Positions 26,847 through 35,963 of a stretch of DNA of 64,000 nt are shown piece after piece; positions within the stretch are counted from its first letter, which is position 1; each line of letters opens with the position of its first letter. The stretch is from Paraburkholderia sejongensis (GTDB lineage Bacteria > Pseudomonadota > Gammaproteobacteria > Burkholderiales > Burkholderiaceae): positions 1-64,000 of the forward strand of contig NZ_JAJITD010000003.1 of assembly GCF_020880815.1 (NCBI RefSeq), read 5' to 3'. Position numbers and translations under genes: made by a program. The notes beneath the pieces were generated by a model that ran no database searches, was not told where the DNA came from, and saw only the letters and a list, made by a program, of their open reading frames with translations.

Positions 26847-26881
26847 GCGTACCCGGACGTGCGGCATGAGTCCGGGTACGC
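26847..26881. terminator. Long stem-loop between convergent genes
   Basis: Perfect 12-bp stem GCGTACCCGGAC (26847-26858) and GTCCGGGTACGC (26870-26881), loop of 11. It sits between the convergent hydrolase and aminotransferase genes and could serve both, but has no T-run on either side. Confidence 0.5.
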
Positions 26882-26902
26882 GTGCGAACGGGACGAGCCG
26901 CT

Positions 26903-28030
26903 TTAAACGATACTGTCCAGCGCCTTCTCGAAGCGGGCGACCGCGGCATCGACGTCATGCAGTTTGTCGAGGCCGAATAGTCCGATCCGGAAGGTCTTGA
27001 GGTCGGCCGGCTCATCGCATTGAAGCGGCACGCCGGGCGCGATCTGCACACCGGCATCGGCGAACTTCTGGCCGGAGCGGATGCCGTCGTCGTCCGTGTA
27101 GCTGACTACCACGCCCGGCGCCTCGAATCCCGCGGCCGCCACGCTTCGGAAACCTTTGCTGGCCAGCAGCGCGCGAATCCGCGCGCCGAGTTCGAGCTGC
27201 TCGGCTTTCACCTTGTCCAGACCGTATGTTTCGGTTTCCTTGATAACGTCGCGCAACGTCGCGAGGCTGTCGGTGGGCATCGTCGCGTGGTACGCGAAGC
27301 TGCCGCCCTCGTAGGCTTCCATGATCTGCAGCCATTTGCGCAAATCGCACGCGAAGCTGGTGCTGGTGGTCGCGTCGATGCGCTCGCGTGCGAGCGGGCT
27401 CAGCATCACCAACCCGCAGCAGGGCGATGCACTCCAGCCTTTCTGCGGCGCGCTGATCAGAATATCGACGCCGCTCGCCTGCATATCGACCCAGACCGTG
27501 CCGGAGGCAATGCAATCGAGCACGAACATCCCGCCCACCGCATGCACGGCGTCGGCCACCGCGCGCAGATAGTCGTCGGGCAGCATCATCCCGGACGCGG
27601 TTTCGACGTGCGGCGCGAAGACCAGATCCGGCTTGTGCTCGCGAATCGCGGCGACCACTTCCTCGATTGGAGCCGGTGCGTACGCCGCCTGCGGGCCCGC
27701 TTCGACCGGACGCGCTTTCAATACGATCGATCCGGACGCAATGCCGCCCATGTCGAAAATCTGCGACCAGCGGAAACTGAACCAGCCGTTGCGAATGACC
27801 AGGCACTTGCGGTTCGTCGCGAACTGGCGGGCCACCGCTTCCATGCCGAAAGTGCCGCTGCCCGGAACGACGACGACCGACTTCGCGTTATAGACTTTTT
27901 TCAGGCTGGCGGAAATATCGCGCATCACGCCCTGAAAGAGCCGCGACATATGATTGATCGACCGGTCGGTGTAGACGACGGAATATTCGAGAAGCCCATC
28001 GCGATCGACATCGGGAAGTAAGCCTGGCAC
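26903..28030 (-). CDS. Class V aminotransferase (alanine/serine-glyoxylate type)
   Basis: 375 residues. Fold-type I PLP enzyme: VVPGSGTFGMEAVARQF near the N-terminus, DCIASGTVWVDMQASGVDILISAPQKGWSASP with the PLP lysine in APQKGW, and the small domain ending RIGLFGLDKLHDVDAAVARFEKAL. Closest in pattern to alanine-glyoxylate or 2-aminoethylphosphonate-pyruvate aminotransferases; the exact substrate is not determined by sequence. No phosphonate genes adjoin. Confidence 0.85.
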   Translation of the reverse strand: MPGLLPDVDRDGLLEYSVVYTDRSINHMSRLFQGVMRDISASLKKVYNAKSVVVVPGSGTFGMEAVARQFATNRKCLVIRNGWFSFRWSQIFDMGGIASGSIVLKARPVEAGPQAAYAPAPIEEVVAAIREHKPDLVFAPHVETASGMMLPDDYLRAVADAVHAVGGMFVLDCIASGTVWVDMQASGVDILISAPQKGWSASPCCGLVMLSPLARERIDATTSTSFACDLRKWLQIMEAYEGGSFAYHATMPTDSLATLRDVIKETETYGLDKVKAEQLELGARIRALLASKGFRSVAAAGFEAPGVVVSYTDDDGIRSGQKFADAGVQIAPGVPLQCDEPADLKTFRIGLFGLDKLHDVDAAVARFEKALDSIV

Positions 28031-28102
28031 GTTCGCCTCCGTTAAATGGACGAATAAAAGAATCGAAAAGAGATTCTAACGAAAGCCGGCTGCAATGGAG
28101 GC

Positions 28103-28138
28103 AAAAAGCCCGGGCGCCCAAACGCCTGGGTGCCCCGG
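28103..28138 (-). terminator. Terminator of the 132-residue hypothetical gene
   Basis: Stem CCGGGCGCCCA (28110-28120) pairing with TGGGTGCCCCGG (28127-28138) with one bulge, 6-base loop, and an A-run at 28103-28107 that becomes a T-run on the minus strand. It separates the gene at 28152 from the aminotransferase gene, so they are not one operon. Confidence 0.75.
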
Positions 28139-28151
28139 CGGAACCCACCCG

Positions 28152-28550
28152 TTAATGTTGAACGGGCCGCACCGGCGACCCGCTCGGCCGGATCACCGCG
28201 GCCTCGCGCGCCTCGATTCTTTGCGCGGACGACGTCGTTTCACGTGGATGGTTTGCGCGATCGTAGCCGTTTATTTCTTCGTCGATCACAAAGTTCGCGG
28301 CTTTCATAGGGTCCATCGCATTGCCGTCCACGTCGTACCACTCGCGGATCGCGCGATTGACTTTGGTGAGGGAGGAGACGGCCAGCAGGACGGCGTCGGT
28401 CTCGGTGATCTTGCCTTCCAGATCGTCTGCCAGGTAGTCCGCGACACGCAGACACGCGCCGATCAGATTGGCGTCGTCGAGCATGTCCGACAAAACTCCA
28501 TGAACCACTGCAAGACAAGCATCTTTGCGTGCAAGTGCGATATCTGTCAT
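28152..28550 (-). CDS. Hypothetical protein, 132 residues
   Basis: Good GGAG 5-9 bases before the ATG and its own terminator, so a real single gene. The first ~95 residues look alpha-helical and acidic (DACLAVVHGVLSDMLDDANLIGACLRVADYLADDLEGKITETDAVLLAVSSLTKVNRAIREWYDVDG); the C-terminal ~35 are polar and probably unstructured. No signal peptide. Not recognised. Confidence 0.7.
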   Translation of the reverse strand: MTDIALARKDACLAVVHGVLSDMLDDANLIGACLRVADYLADDLEGKITETDAVLLAVSSLTKVNRAIREWYDVDGNAMDPMKAANFVIDEEINGYDRANHPRETTSSAQRIEAREAAVIRPSGSPVRPVQH

Positions 28551-28659
28551 GAGGTTCTCCAGAATCGGGGTTACGGGTTAGCGTACGGCAACGGCGCTAC
28601 GGACGAACACTCAATTTACTCCGGGTTCGCGTCCACCGCCTGCTACGACCGGTGCGAAT

Positions 28660-29451
28660 CTAGAACGCGCTCTTGATCACGCCCCCATCGGCGCGCAACG
28701 CGGCGCCCGTCGTCGCCGACGCCAGCGGACTGGCGATATAGGCAACCAGCGACGCGACTTCCTGCGGCGAGCCGAACCGCTTGATCAGCGACGTCGGGCG
28801 CACCTTCTCGAAGAACTCCTTTTCGAATGCTTCGAACGATTTGCCGTCGGCCTTGGCGAGGCTCTCCACGAAGTCGCCGACGCCGCGCGAGCGGGTCGGC
28901 CCCGGCAGCACGCTATTGACCGTGATGCCGGTGCCGGCCACCGCTTCGGCGAGCCCGCGGGCGACGGCCAGTTGCGCGGTTTTAGTCATCCCGTAGTGGA
29001 TCATTTCGGCCGGGATCTGCACTCCGCTTTCGCTCGAAATGAAAATAATGCGCCCCCAGTTGGCCCGTTTCATCGCCGGTAAAAACAGCCGGGCGAGGCG
29101 CACTCCGCTCAACACATTGACGTCGAAGAAACGCTGCCAGTCCGCGTCGGGGATCTCTTCGAACGGCTTCGGCTCGAAGATGCCCAGGTTGTTGACCAGA
29201 ATTTCGACGTCCGGATAGCGTCGCGCGAGTTCTTCCGCCGACGCGGCGCTGCTGAGATCGCCCGCGAATCCAAGCACGTCGGCGCCGGTCTGCGCTTTCA
29301 ACTGCGCGACCACTTCATCCACCGGCGACTGCGAGCGGCCGTTCACGATCACGCGCGCGCCTTCCTGCGCGAGTGTGCTGGCGATAGCGAGGCCGATGCC
29401 GGCCGTGCTGCCGCTCACGAGTGCGAGTTTGCCTGTCAGATTCAGGTCCAT
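28660..29451 (-). CDS. SDR-family oxidoreductase
   Basis: 263 residues: SGSTAGIG, NNLG (in place of NNAG), catalytic FISSESG and YGMTK, C-terminal GAALRADGG. The INGRS/VNGRSQSPVDEV segment suggests NADP(H). The variant NNLGIF and MIHYGMTK are typical of a Burkholderia-common SDR subgroup. Lies 57 bases downstream of another SDR gene on the same strand, so probably an operon. Confidence 0.88.
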   Translation of the reverse strand: MDLNLTGKLALVSGSTAGIGLAIASTLAQEGARVIVNGRSQSPVDEVVAQLKAQTGADVLGFAGDLSSAASAEELARRYPDVEILVNNLGIFEPKPFEEIPDADWQRFFDVNVLSGVRLARLFLPAMKRANWGRIIFISSESGVQIPAEMIHYGMTKTAQLAVARGLAEAVAGTGITVNSVLPGPTRSRGVGDFVESLAKADGKSFEAFEKEFFEKVRPTSLIKRFGSPQEVASLVAYIASPLASATTGAALRADGGVIKSAF

Positions 29452-29508
29452 GAGTGCTGTCCTTTCAATGAGTGAAGCAGTGAGTGAAGCGAAAGTGACA
29501 AGAGCGCT

Positions 29509-30273
29509 TCAGGTACGGGTAATCGATGCGCCGCCATCCACCAGCGACGCGGTGCCGGTCACGAACGACGAATCGTCCGACGCGAGATACAGCACCGAAC
29601 GCGCCAGCTCTTCCGGTTTCGCGATGCGCTTGAGCGCATGCAGCCCGGTCACGAACGCCTGCGATTCCTGGCTGTCGTTCATGCCGCGATACATCTCCGT
29701 GTCGACCGCGCCCGGCAGCACCGCGTTCACGCGGATGCCCTGCACGCCGTACTCGGCGGCGAGTGCCTGGGTCAGACCGATCAGGCCGGCCTTGCTCGCC
29801 GCGTAGGCCGCGGTGCCGGGAAACGCAAACGAGTAACCGACGAACGTCGATGTGAAGATGATCGAGCCGCCGCCTTGCTTCAGCATTTCGGGAATCTGGT
29901 GCTTCGCGCCGAAGAAGGCACTCGTCAGATTGGTGGCCAGCGCGGCGTTCCAGCCGTCCGCGGAAATACCGGTGCTCGGGCCCATCTCGCCGAGCGTGCC
30001 GGCGTTGTTGTAGGCGATGTCCAGGCGGCCGAAGCGGCTGACCGCCAGATCGACCAGCGCCTTCGCGAAGTCCTCCGCCTGCACGTCGCCGGCCAGATAC
30101 GCGGCTTCGCCGCCTTCGCTGACGATCTGCGCGACGAGCGTTTCGAGTTCCGCCGCGCGGCGCGCCGCAACGACCACTTTGGCGCCTTCCTGCGCGAACA
30201 GCTTTGCGCTCGCGCGGCCGATGCCCGCGCTGGCACCCGTCACGATCGCGACTTTTCCCGTCAAACGCTGCAT
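29509..30273 (-). CDS. SDR-family oxidoreductase
   Basis: 254 residues: TGASAGIG, NNAG, catalytic IFTSTF and YAASKAG, C-terminal GTASLVDGG. AGKVVVAARRA indicates NADP(H). First gene of a two-SDR operon. Substrate unknown. Confidence 0.9.
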   Translation of the reverse strand: MQRLTGKVAIVTGASAGIGRASAKLFAQEGAKVVVAARRAAELETLVAQIVSEGGEAAYLAGDVQAEDFAKALVDLAVSRFGRLDIAYNNAGTLGEMGPSTGISADGWNAALATNLTSAFFGAKHQIPEMLKQGGGSIIFTSTFVGYSFAFPGTAAYAASKAGLIGLTQALAAEYGVQGIRVNAVLPGAVDTEMYRGMNDSQESQAFVTGLHALKRIAKPEELARSVLYLASDDSSFVTGTASLVDGGASITRT

Positions 30274-30574
30274 GTTCTCTCTCCTGATTTGTTCGATCCG
30301 TCTGGCCGGCCAGTGCCCGATGCGCTGGCCGTCAAACGACTATAGGATTCAGACCCGCGAGCGGAAAGGTCGAAAAAAGTCGCGCGCGCCGGCGCGCCCC
30401 GGAACACGGCCCGCGAGCCAGCCGGCTACCGCTCGAACACCGCTCGATGCCCGCGCCTCCGGGTACTCCCGATCCCGGTATCGCGCATCACCTTGCTCCG
30501 GCGGCGCAGAGTTGCAACAATTCAGCCCGACAGCACCCGCGCGCCGTAAGCCGCGCGGTTACCCACGGTTGCCC
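30274..30574. other. Divergent promoter region, SDR operon / MFS exporter
   Basis: 301 bases of GC-rich DNA between divergent genes. No gene, repeat or clear operator stands out. No regulator gene lies next to it. Confidence 0.5.
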
Positions 30575-32005
30575 ATGCATTCCCATTCGACTCCTAGCCC
30601 CATGACGGACGGCCTGCCCAATCCCCAACGCGCCCTTGCCTACCTGGCGATCGCGATCGCGACGATGATGTCGGTGCTCGACACCTCGATCGTCAATGTC
30701 GCGTTACCCACTATTTGCAACGACCTGTCGATTGCGCCGGCGGACGCGATCTGGGTGGTCAACGCGTACCAGCTGGCGATCACGGTGTCCCTGCTGCCGC
30801 TCGCGGTGCTCGGCGACAGCCTCGGCTACAAGCGCGTCTACTGCTACGGACTCGCGCTCTTCACGCTCGCGTCGTTCGCGTGCGCGAACGCGCATACGCT
30901 GGCGTTCCTCGCGCTCGCGCGGGTGTTTCAGGGGCTCGGCGCGGCCGGCATCATGAGCGTCAATATCGCGCTGGTGCGCTTCATCTTTCCGCGCGCAAAA
31001 CTCGGTGTCGGCGTCGGTTATACGTCGCTGGTGGTCGCGGTATCGTCGGCGGCGGGGCCCAGCATCGCGTCGGCGATTCTGTCGGTCGCGCACTGGCAGT
31101 GGCTGTTTCTGGTCAACGTGCCGCTCGGCGTGCTGGCGCTGCTGATCGGGATCCGCACGTTGCCCGCGACGCCGACTTCCGGCGCGCGCCTGAACCTCGT
31201 CAGCGTGGTGCTCAACGCGGTAACGTTCGGTCTCCTGATTTCGGGTCTCACCGCGTTCGGCGAGGCAGGCGCAACCCGGCGGGGGATCGTGATGGTCGCG
31301 ATCGCGCTGGTTGCCGGCGTGCTATTCGTGCGCCGCGAAAGCCGTCTCGCGACGCCGATCCTGCCGCTCGACCTGCTGCGCATGCCGGTGTTCTCGCTGT
31401 CGATGGCGACGTCGATCTGCTCGTTCGCCGCGCAAACGATGGCGTACCTCGTGCTGCCGTTCTATTTCCAGCAGTCGCTGAAGCTGTCGGAAACGCAAAC
31501 CGGCCTGCTGATGACGCCGTGGCCGCTCATGACCGCGTTGATCGCGCCGATCGCGGGGCGGCTGTCCGACCGCGTGTCGCCGGGGCTCATCAGCAGCATC
31601 GGGCTGTTCGTGCTGGGCTGCGGGCTCGCGCTGCTGGGCCTGCTCGGCGATACCGCGACACAGTTCGGCATAGTTTGGCGGCTCGCGATTTGCGGGCTCG
31701 GCTTCGGTCTGTTCCAGTCGCCTAACAATCGCGTGATTATCGGCAGCGCGCCGAGAAATCGCAGCGGCGGCGCGTCCGGTCTGCAATCGATGGGCCGGCT
31801 GCTCGGTCAGTCGAGCGGCGCAGTGGTGGTCGCGATCGTGTTCGGACTCGTGCCGGGCCGGCATCTGACGCTGATTGCCGGGATCGCCGCGACGCTGGCC
31901 GTGATCGCGGCCTGCGCGAGTTCGATGCGGCGGATGAGCACCGAGCAGGTCGACGCGCCGCAGCAGCGCGGCGCCACGACCGAGCGGCCGGTTTCCGACC
32001 GGTAG
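30575..32005 (+). CDS. MFS drug exporter, DHA2 (14-TM, EmrB/QacA) family
   Basis: 476 residues from ATG 30575 (ATG 30602 also possible). TM1 ends in the DHA2 motif LDTSIVNVALPTI; motif A in the TM2-3 loop (LGDSLGYKRVYCYGL), motif C in TM5 (SSAAGPSIASAIL), and hydrophobic segments consistent with 14 helices. Exports amphiphilic toxic compounds with proton antiport. No MarR/TetR regulator or membrane-fusion partner adjoins, so it may work alone. Confidence 0.9.
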   Translation: MHSHSTPSPMTDGLPNPQRALAYLAIAIATMMSVLDTSIVNVALPTICNDLSIAPADAIWVVNAYQLAITVSLLPLAVLGDSLGYKRVYCYGLALFTLASFACANAHTLAFLALARVFQGLGAAGIMSVNIALVRFIFPRAKLGVGVGYTSLVVAVSSAAGPSIASAILSVAHWQWLFLVNVPLGVLALLIGIRTLPATPTSGARLNLVSVVLNAVTFGLLISGLTAFGEAGATRRGIVMVAIALVAGVLFVRRESRLATPILPLDLLRMPVFSLSMATSICSFAAQTMAYLVLPFYFQQSLKLSETQTGLLMTPWPLMTALIAPIAGRLSDRVSPGLISSIGLFVLGCGLALLGLLGDTATQFGIVWRLAICGLGFGLFQSPNNRVIIGSAPRNRSGGASGLQSMGRLLGQSSGAVVVAIVFGLVPGRHLTLIAGIAATLAVIAACASSMRRMSTEQVDAPQQRGATTERPVSDR

Positions 32006-32070
32006 CCGGTAGCCGGTAGCCGGAAGCCTGAGGCCTGCGGCCTGCGGCCTGATGCCCGAGGCCTGAATCC
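32001..32070. repeat. Short tandem repeats after the MFS gene
   Basis: Three and a half copies of GGTAGCC (32001-32023), then GGCCTGC/GGCCTGA-type heptamers (about 32033-32064). The array starts at the MFS stop codon and fills the convergent gap. Probably slippage-generated and without function. Confidence 0.7.
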
Positions 32071-32102
32071 GCCGGTCAGTGGAGGTTTAATGCGGCGACG
32101 CG

Positions 32103-33086
32103 TTACGCGAGATTGCTCGGCGCCGCCCGCAGCACGTCGACGTGTTTCGGAATGAGGCCCAGTTCGAGGAAGGTGTCGGCGATCTGTTGCTGCTCGCCGA
32201 GAATCGCGCGCGTGATCGGCACCGTGCCGAACTGCTGCCGCTGCACGACCACGTCGACGACCGGCTTCGGCACGCCCCACAGCTGCGCGAGTTCGCTCGC
32301 GAGCTGATCCTTGTTCTGCTGACCCCACTGATCGATCTTCTCGAGTTCCTCGATCAGGATGCGAATCACGTCGGGATTATTCGCCGCAAAGTTCTGCGAA
32401 GAGAAATAGAACGCGCGATTGCCGACCACGCCGCTCGCGTCCGCCAGCACGCGCGCGCCGAGCGATTTCTCCGCCGCCGCGAAGAACGGATCCCAGATCA
32501 CCCATGCGTCGATCGACGCGCGCTCGAACGCGGCGCGCGCATCGGCGGGGGCGAGAAACACCGGTTTCACGTCGCTGTATTGCAGGCCATGCTGGCGCAG
32601 CAGTTTGACGAGAAAGTAGTGGACGTTGCTGCCTTTATTGAGCGCGATGCGTTTGCCCTTCAGGTCCGCGACCGAGCGGATCGTCGATTGCGGCGGCACC
32701 AGCACCGCTTCCGATTGCGGGCGCTTGACGGTCGCGGCCACATAGACGAGCGGCGCGCCGGCCGCCTGCGCGAAGATCGGCGGTGCTTCGCCGACGTCGC
32801 CGAAATCGATCGAGCCGACGTTCAGCGCTTCCAGTTGCACCGGTCCCGCGTTGAACTCGGTCCACGTCACCGCCACGTTCAGCGGCGCGAGCCGTTTTTC
32901 GAGCGTGCCGCGCGCTTTCAGCAGATTCAGATAACCCTTCTGATTACCGATGCGCAGCGTACGCGCCGGCGTGCCTTGCGCGAACGACAGCGCCGCGCCC
33001 GCGAGCGACGCGGCGGCGGCCGCCGCGCCAAGCGAAAGTTTCAGGAACGAGCGGCGCTCGTGCGAATGACGTGGGAGCTTGGACAT
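32103..33086 (-). CDS. Sulfonate ABC transporter substrate-binding protein (SsuA-like)
   Basis: 327 residues with a twin-arginine-type signal (HERRSFLKLSLGAAAAAASLAGAALSFAQG). SsuA/NMT1-like type II binding fold: LRIGNQKGYLNLLKARGTLEKRLAP, VQLEALNVGSIDFGDVGEAPPIFAQAAGAPLVYVA, GKRIALNKGSNVHYFLVKLL, IDAWVIWDPFFAAAE. Binds alkanesulfonates or related compounds in the periplasm. No SsuB/SsuC partner is nearby, so it must use a transporter encoded elsewhere. Confidence 0.88.
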   Translation of the reverse strand: MSKLPRHSHERRSFLKLSLGAAAAAASLAGAALSFAQGTPARTLRIGNQKGYLNLLKARGTLEKRLAPLNVAVTWTEFNAGPVQLEALNVGSIDFGDVGEAPPIFAQAAGAPLVYVAATVKRPQSEAVLVPPQSTIRSVADLKGKRIALNKGSNVHYFLVKLLRQHGLQYSDVKPVFLAPADARAAFERASIDAWVIWDPFFAAAEKSLGARVLADASGVVGNRAFYFSSQNFAANNPDVIRILIEELEKIDQWGQQNKDQLASELAQLWGVPKPVVDVVVQRQQFGTVPITRAILGEQQQIADTFLELGLIPKHVDVLRAAPSNLA

Positions 33087-33156
33087 GACAGGCAGGACGA
33101 TGAAAGAGAGCGGGTGCGCGGCGGCCCGACCGCCGCCGCTGATGTGAGATGCGCGA

Positions 33157-33984
33157 TCAGTGCTGCGGTGCGCCGTCCCATGCGGGCAACGTGGCGCCGT
33201 GATAGACGGTCAGGATCGACGAAGCGACGTTGGCCTGCTGATAGCTGTCGACGATCGTCTTCACCCACGGCGCGTTCGCGTCCTTCGCGTTGACCGCGAT
33301 GAAGTTGCGATACGGATTGCCGCTCACCTGCTCCTGCGCGATGCGTTCCTGCGGAATTTTGATGCCGGCCTTGATCGCCCAGTCGGTATTGACGACGGCC
33401 GCGTCGAGGTCGCCGATCGCGCGGCCGACGATGCCCGCGTCGAGTTCCTTGATCTGCACGTGCTTCGGGTTCTCCGCGATGTCGCGCGCGGTCGGCAGCA
33501 GACCGACGTCGGGGCGCAGCTTGATCAGCCCGTTCGCCTGCAGCAGAAGCAGCGCGCGGCCTTCGTTGCTGGGATCGTTCGGCACGCCGATCGTCGCGTT
33601 CTGCGGCAGAGCGGCGACGGACTTCACCTTGCGCGAATACAGACCGATCGGCTGCACGTAGGTGAAGCCGACCGGCACGATGTCGTAGTGGCGCGCGGCG
33701 ATCTGCGCATCCAGATACGGCTTGTGCTGGAACGAGTTGGCGTCGAGGTCGTGCTGCGCGAGCGCTTCGTTCGGCTGCGTGTAGTCGGCGAACGTGGTGA
33801 TCTTGACGGTGATGCCCTGCTTCGCGGCATTGGCGGCAACCGCGCGCCACACGTCTTCGTCCTCGCCCGACATGATGCCGACCCGCACCGTTTGTCCCGC
33901 CGCGTGCGCCGCTTGCGCGCCGACGACGCCGCATGCGAGTAGAGCGGCAAAGAGAGTGGCCTTGAGTGCTTTGGTCGTTTTCAT
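33157..33984 (-). CDS. MetQ/NlpA-family substrate-binding protein
   Basis: 275 residues from ATG 33982-33984, giving a signal peptide MKTTKALKATLFAALLACGVVGAQAAHA. MetQ features: VKITTFADYTQPNEALAQHDLDANSFQHKPYLD, PVGFTYVQPIGLYSRKVKSV, IGVPNDPSNEGRALLLLQ, AAVVNTDWAIKAG. Binds methionine or a related sulfur compound. No MetN/MetI genes nearby. 70 bases upstream of the SsuA-like gene on the same strand, so probably co-transcribed and divergent from the rhodanese gene. Confidence 0.88.
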   Translation of the reverse strand: MKTTKALKATLFAALLACGVVGAQAAHAAGQTVRVGIMSGEDEDVWRAVAANAAKQGITVKITTFADYTQPNEALAQHDLDANSFQHKPYLDAQIAARHYDIVPVGFTYVQPIGLYSRKVKSVAALPQNATIGVPNDPSNEGRALLLLQANGLIKLRPDVGLLPTARDIAENPKHVQIKELDAGIVGRAIGDLDAAVVNTDWAIKAGIKIPQERIAQEQVSGNPYRNFIAVNAKDANAPWVKTIVDSYQQANVASSILTVYHGATLPAWDGAPQH

Positions 33985-34236
33985 GGTCTCGACGCTATAG
34001 AAGTGAAGGTGACGAGATCGTAGAGAGCCGGCCGTTAGCGCACAAACAATATCGAGCGCTATCGTTATCGCGATTCGATGCAAGCCGGTTGCGGATAGCG
34101 TCATTCCATTGCGCCTTCTAAACAAATGAAATTTGATTGGTTCTGCCGCGTGCATCGTTTGGCCGATGATCGGTGCTGATGGCTATAGACGGTATGCCGC
34201 GCGGTGGCGGCACGCTCCATCAACCAAGGAGGCGAC

Positions 34237-34704
34237 ATGACAGCAGTACTCGAAGAAAGACCGCTTCACGCAGTGCTCGAGACCGCACGCGAGGAGGCGG
34301 AAACGGCAGGGCTCGCGTATGCCGGCGGCGTGACGCCGCGCGACGCGTGGGCCCTCGTTTCCAGCGGCAATGCGCTGCTGGTGGACGTGCGCACCGCGGA
34401 GGAGCGCAAGTTCGTCGGCTATGTGCCCGGCTCCGTGCACGTGCCGTGGGCGACCGGCACGAGCCTGACGCGCAATCCGCGTTTCGTGCGCGAACTCGAA
34501 GCGAAAACCCCCAAGGACTCGGTCGTGCTCTTGCTGTGCCGTAGCGGCAACCGTTCGGCACAAGCGGCGGACGCGGCGGCCAAGGCCGGCTTTACGCAGG
34601 TGTTGAATGTGCGGGAAGGTTTCGAAGGAGACCTGAACGACGGGCAGCATCGCGGTGCGCTGAACGGCTGGCGTTTCCACGATTTGCCATGGGTGCAGGA
34701 CTAA
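34237..34704 (+). CDS. Rhodanese-like sulfurtransferase
   Basis: 155 residues from ATG 34237 behind a perfect AAGGAGG. Single rhodanese domain with LLVDVRTAEERKFVGYVPGSVHVPW and the active-site loop LCRSGNRSA (Cys101). Transfers sulfane sulfur as a Cys persulfide. First gene of the EpsC-XRE-encapsulin-desulfurase cluster, where it may accept or pass on sulfur released by the desulfurase. Confidence 0.92.
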   Translation: MTAVLEERPLHAVLETAREEAETAGLAYAGGVTPRDAWALVSSGNALLVDVRTAEERKFVGYVPGSVHVPWATGTSLTRNPRFVRELEAKTPKDSVVLLLCRSGNRSAQAADAAAKAGFTQVLNVREGFEGDLNDGQHRGALNGWRFHDLPWVQD

Positions 34705-34767
34705 CGCCCAGCCGGCTTGTCCGTGAAATGCCGCTTGCCGGTGTACAACATTCAAGGAGTCAGCGCA

Positions 34768-35733
34768 GTGGCGGCATTCGATATCGATGAGATCGCCGGA
34801 TCGCTTCAGACGGTCCGGCAGCAATGGCGTGACGTGCAGCGTCGCGCGCTGGAGCCCGGCGGCCGCGATCTGCCGTCGCGCGACGCGCTCGCGGCCGTGA
34901 TCGATGCGTTGAAAGGCGCGCTCTTTCCGATGCGGCTCGGACCGCCCGATCTGCGTCAGGAGAGCGAAAACCTCTACGTCGCGCATGCACTCGACGCGGC
35001 GCTGCACAGTCTGCTCGCGCAGGCGCGGCTCGAATTGCAGTACGGGGCGCGCCGCGATAAAGCGCCAGCGGACAGCAGCGAAAACCGGGCGATCGAAACC
35101 CGCGCGCTCGACGCAATCCGCGCGTTCTCGCGGCGCCTGCCGGCGATCCGCTCGCTGCTCGACAGCGACGTGATCGCGGCCTATCACGGCGATCCGGCGG
35201 CCGGCAGCGTCGACGAGGTGCTGCTGTGCTATCCGGGCGTGCTCGCGATGATCCATCACCGGCTCGCGCATGAACTCTATGGCCTCGGCCTGCCGCTGCT
35301 CGCGCGGATCGTTGCCGAGCTCGCGCATGCGCAAACCGGGATCGACGTTCATGCGGGTGCGCAAATCGGTTCGGGATTTTTCATCGATCACGGCACCGGC
35401 GTCGTGATCGGCGAGACCGCGGTGATCGGCGAGCGCGTGCGTGTGTATCAGGCGGTGACGCTCGGCGCTAAGCGCTTTCCGCTCAACGAGAACGGCCATT
35501 TGCAGAAGGGGCTGGCGCGCCATCCGATCGTCGAGGATGACGTGGTGATCTATGCGGGCGCGACGATTCTCGGCCGCGTGACGATCGGGCGCGGCGCGAC
35601 GATCGGCGGCAATGTGTGGATCACGCATGACGTCGCGCCGGGCTCGCACGTGACCCAGGCGGTACTGCGCAGCGAATCGGCCCGGGCCGTCGCGCCGGCG
35701 GCCGATGCAATCACAGCGGAGGTGCCGGGATGA
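34768..35733 (+). CDS. epsC: Serine O-acetyltransferase, EpsC type (SrpH-like)
   Basis: 321 residues from GTG 34768, with AAGGAG 8 bases upstream. Helical N-terminal domain, then a left-handed beta-helix of hexapeptide repeats (IDVHAGAQIGSGFFIDHGTGVVIGETAVIGERVRVYQAVTLGAK) and IVEDDVVIYAGATILGRVTIGRGATIGGNVWIT. Makes O-acetylserine, the cysteine precursor. In Synechococcus the sulfur-regulated srpH gives the same enzyme beside the encapsulin SrpI, so the linkage here is conserved. Confidence 0.92.
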   Translation: MAAFDIDEIAGSLQTVRQQWRDVQRRALEPGGRDLPSRDALAAVIDALKGALFPMRLGPPDLRQESENLYVAHALDAALHSLLAQARLELQYGARRDKAPADSSENRAIETRALDAIRAFSRRLPAIRSLLDSDVIAAYHGDPAAGSVDEVLLCYPGVLAMIHHRLAHELYGLGLPLLARIVAELAHAQTGIDVHAGAQIGSGFFIDHGTGVVIGETAVIGERVRVYQAVTLGAKRFPLNENGHLQKGLARHPIVEDDVVIYAGATILGRVTIGRGATIGGNVWITHDVAPGSHVTQAVLRSESARAVAPAADAITAEVPG

Positions 35734-35963
35734 CAGCACTCGTGCGCGAGTTCGGAGCGACCGTGCGCGCGTTGCGCGAGGCGCTGTCGTGGTCGCAGGA
35801 GCAGCTTGCCGAATACGCGGGGCTGAATCGCTCGTATGTCGGCGAGATCGAGCGGGGCAGTGCGATCGCGTCGATCGTCACCGCGGACAAGCTCGCGCGT
35901 GCGCTCAATGTGCCGGTCGGCACGCTGCTGTGCGCGCCCTTGACGGTGGACGCGCCGGCCTGA
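35730..35963 (+). CDS. XRE-family regulator
   Basis: 77 residues, nearly all HTH: VRALREALSWSQEQLAEYAGLNRSYVGEIERGSAIASIVTADKLARALNVPVGTLL. Overlaps the epsC stop by 4 bases (ATGA), so it is made together with EpsC. It precedes the encapsulin by 178 bases and is the only regulator in the sulfur cluster, so likely controls it. Confidence 0.88.
   Translation: MTALVREFGATVRALREALSWSQEQLAEYAGLNRSYVGEIERGSAIASIVTADKLARALNVPVGTLLCAPLTVDAPA

Noticed and set aside
32001..32070. CRISPR-like repeat
   Set aside because: Heptamer tandem repeats without spacers; simple slippage array.
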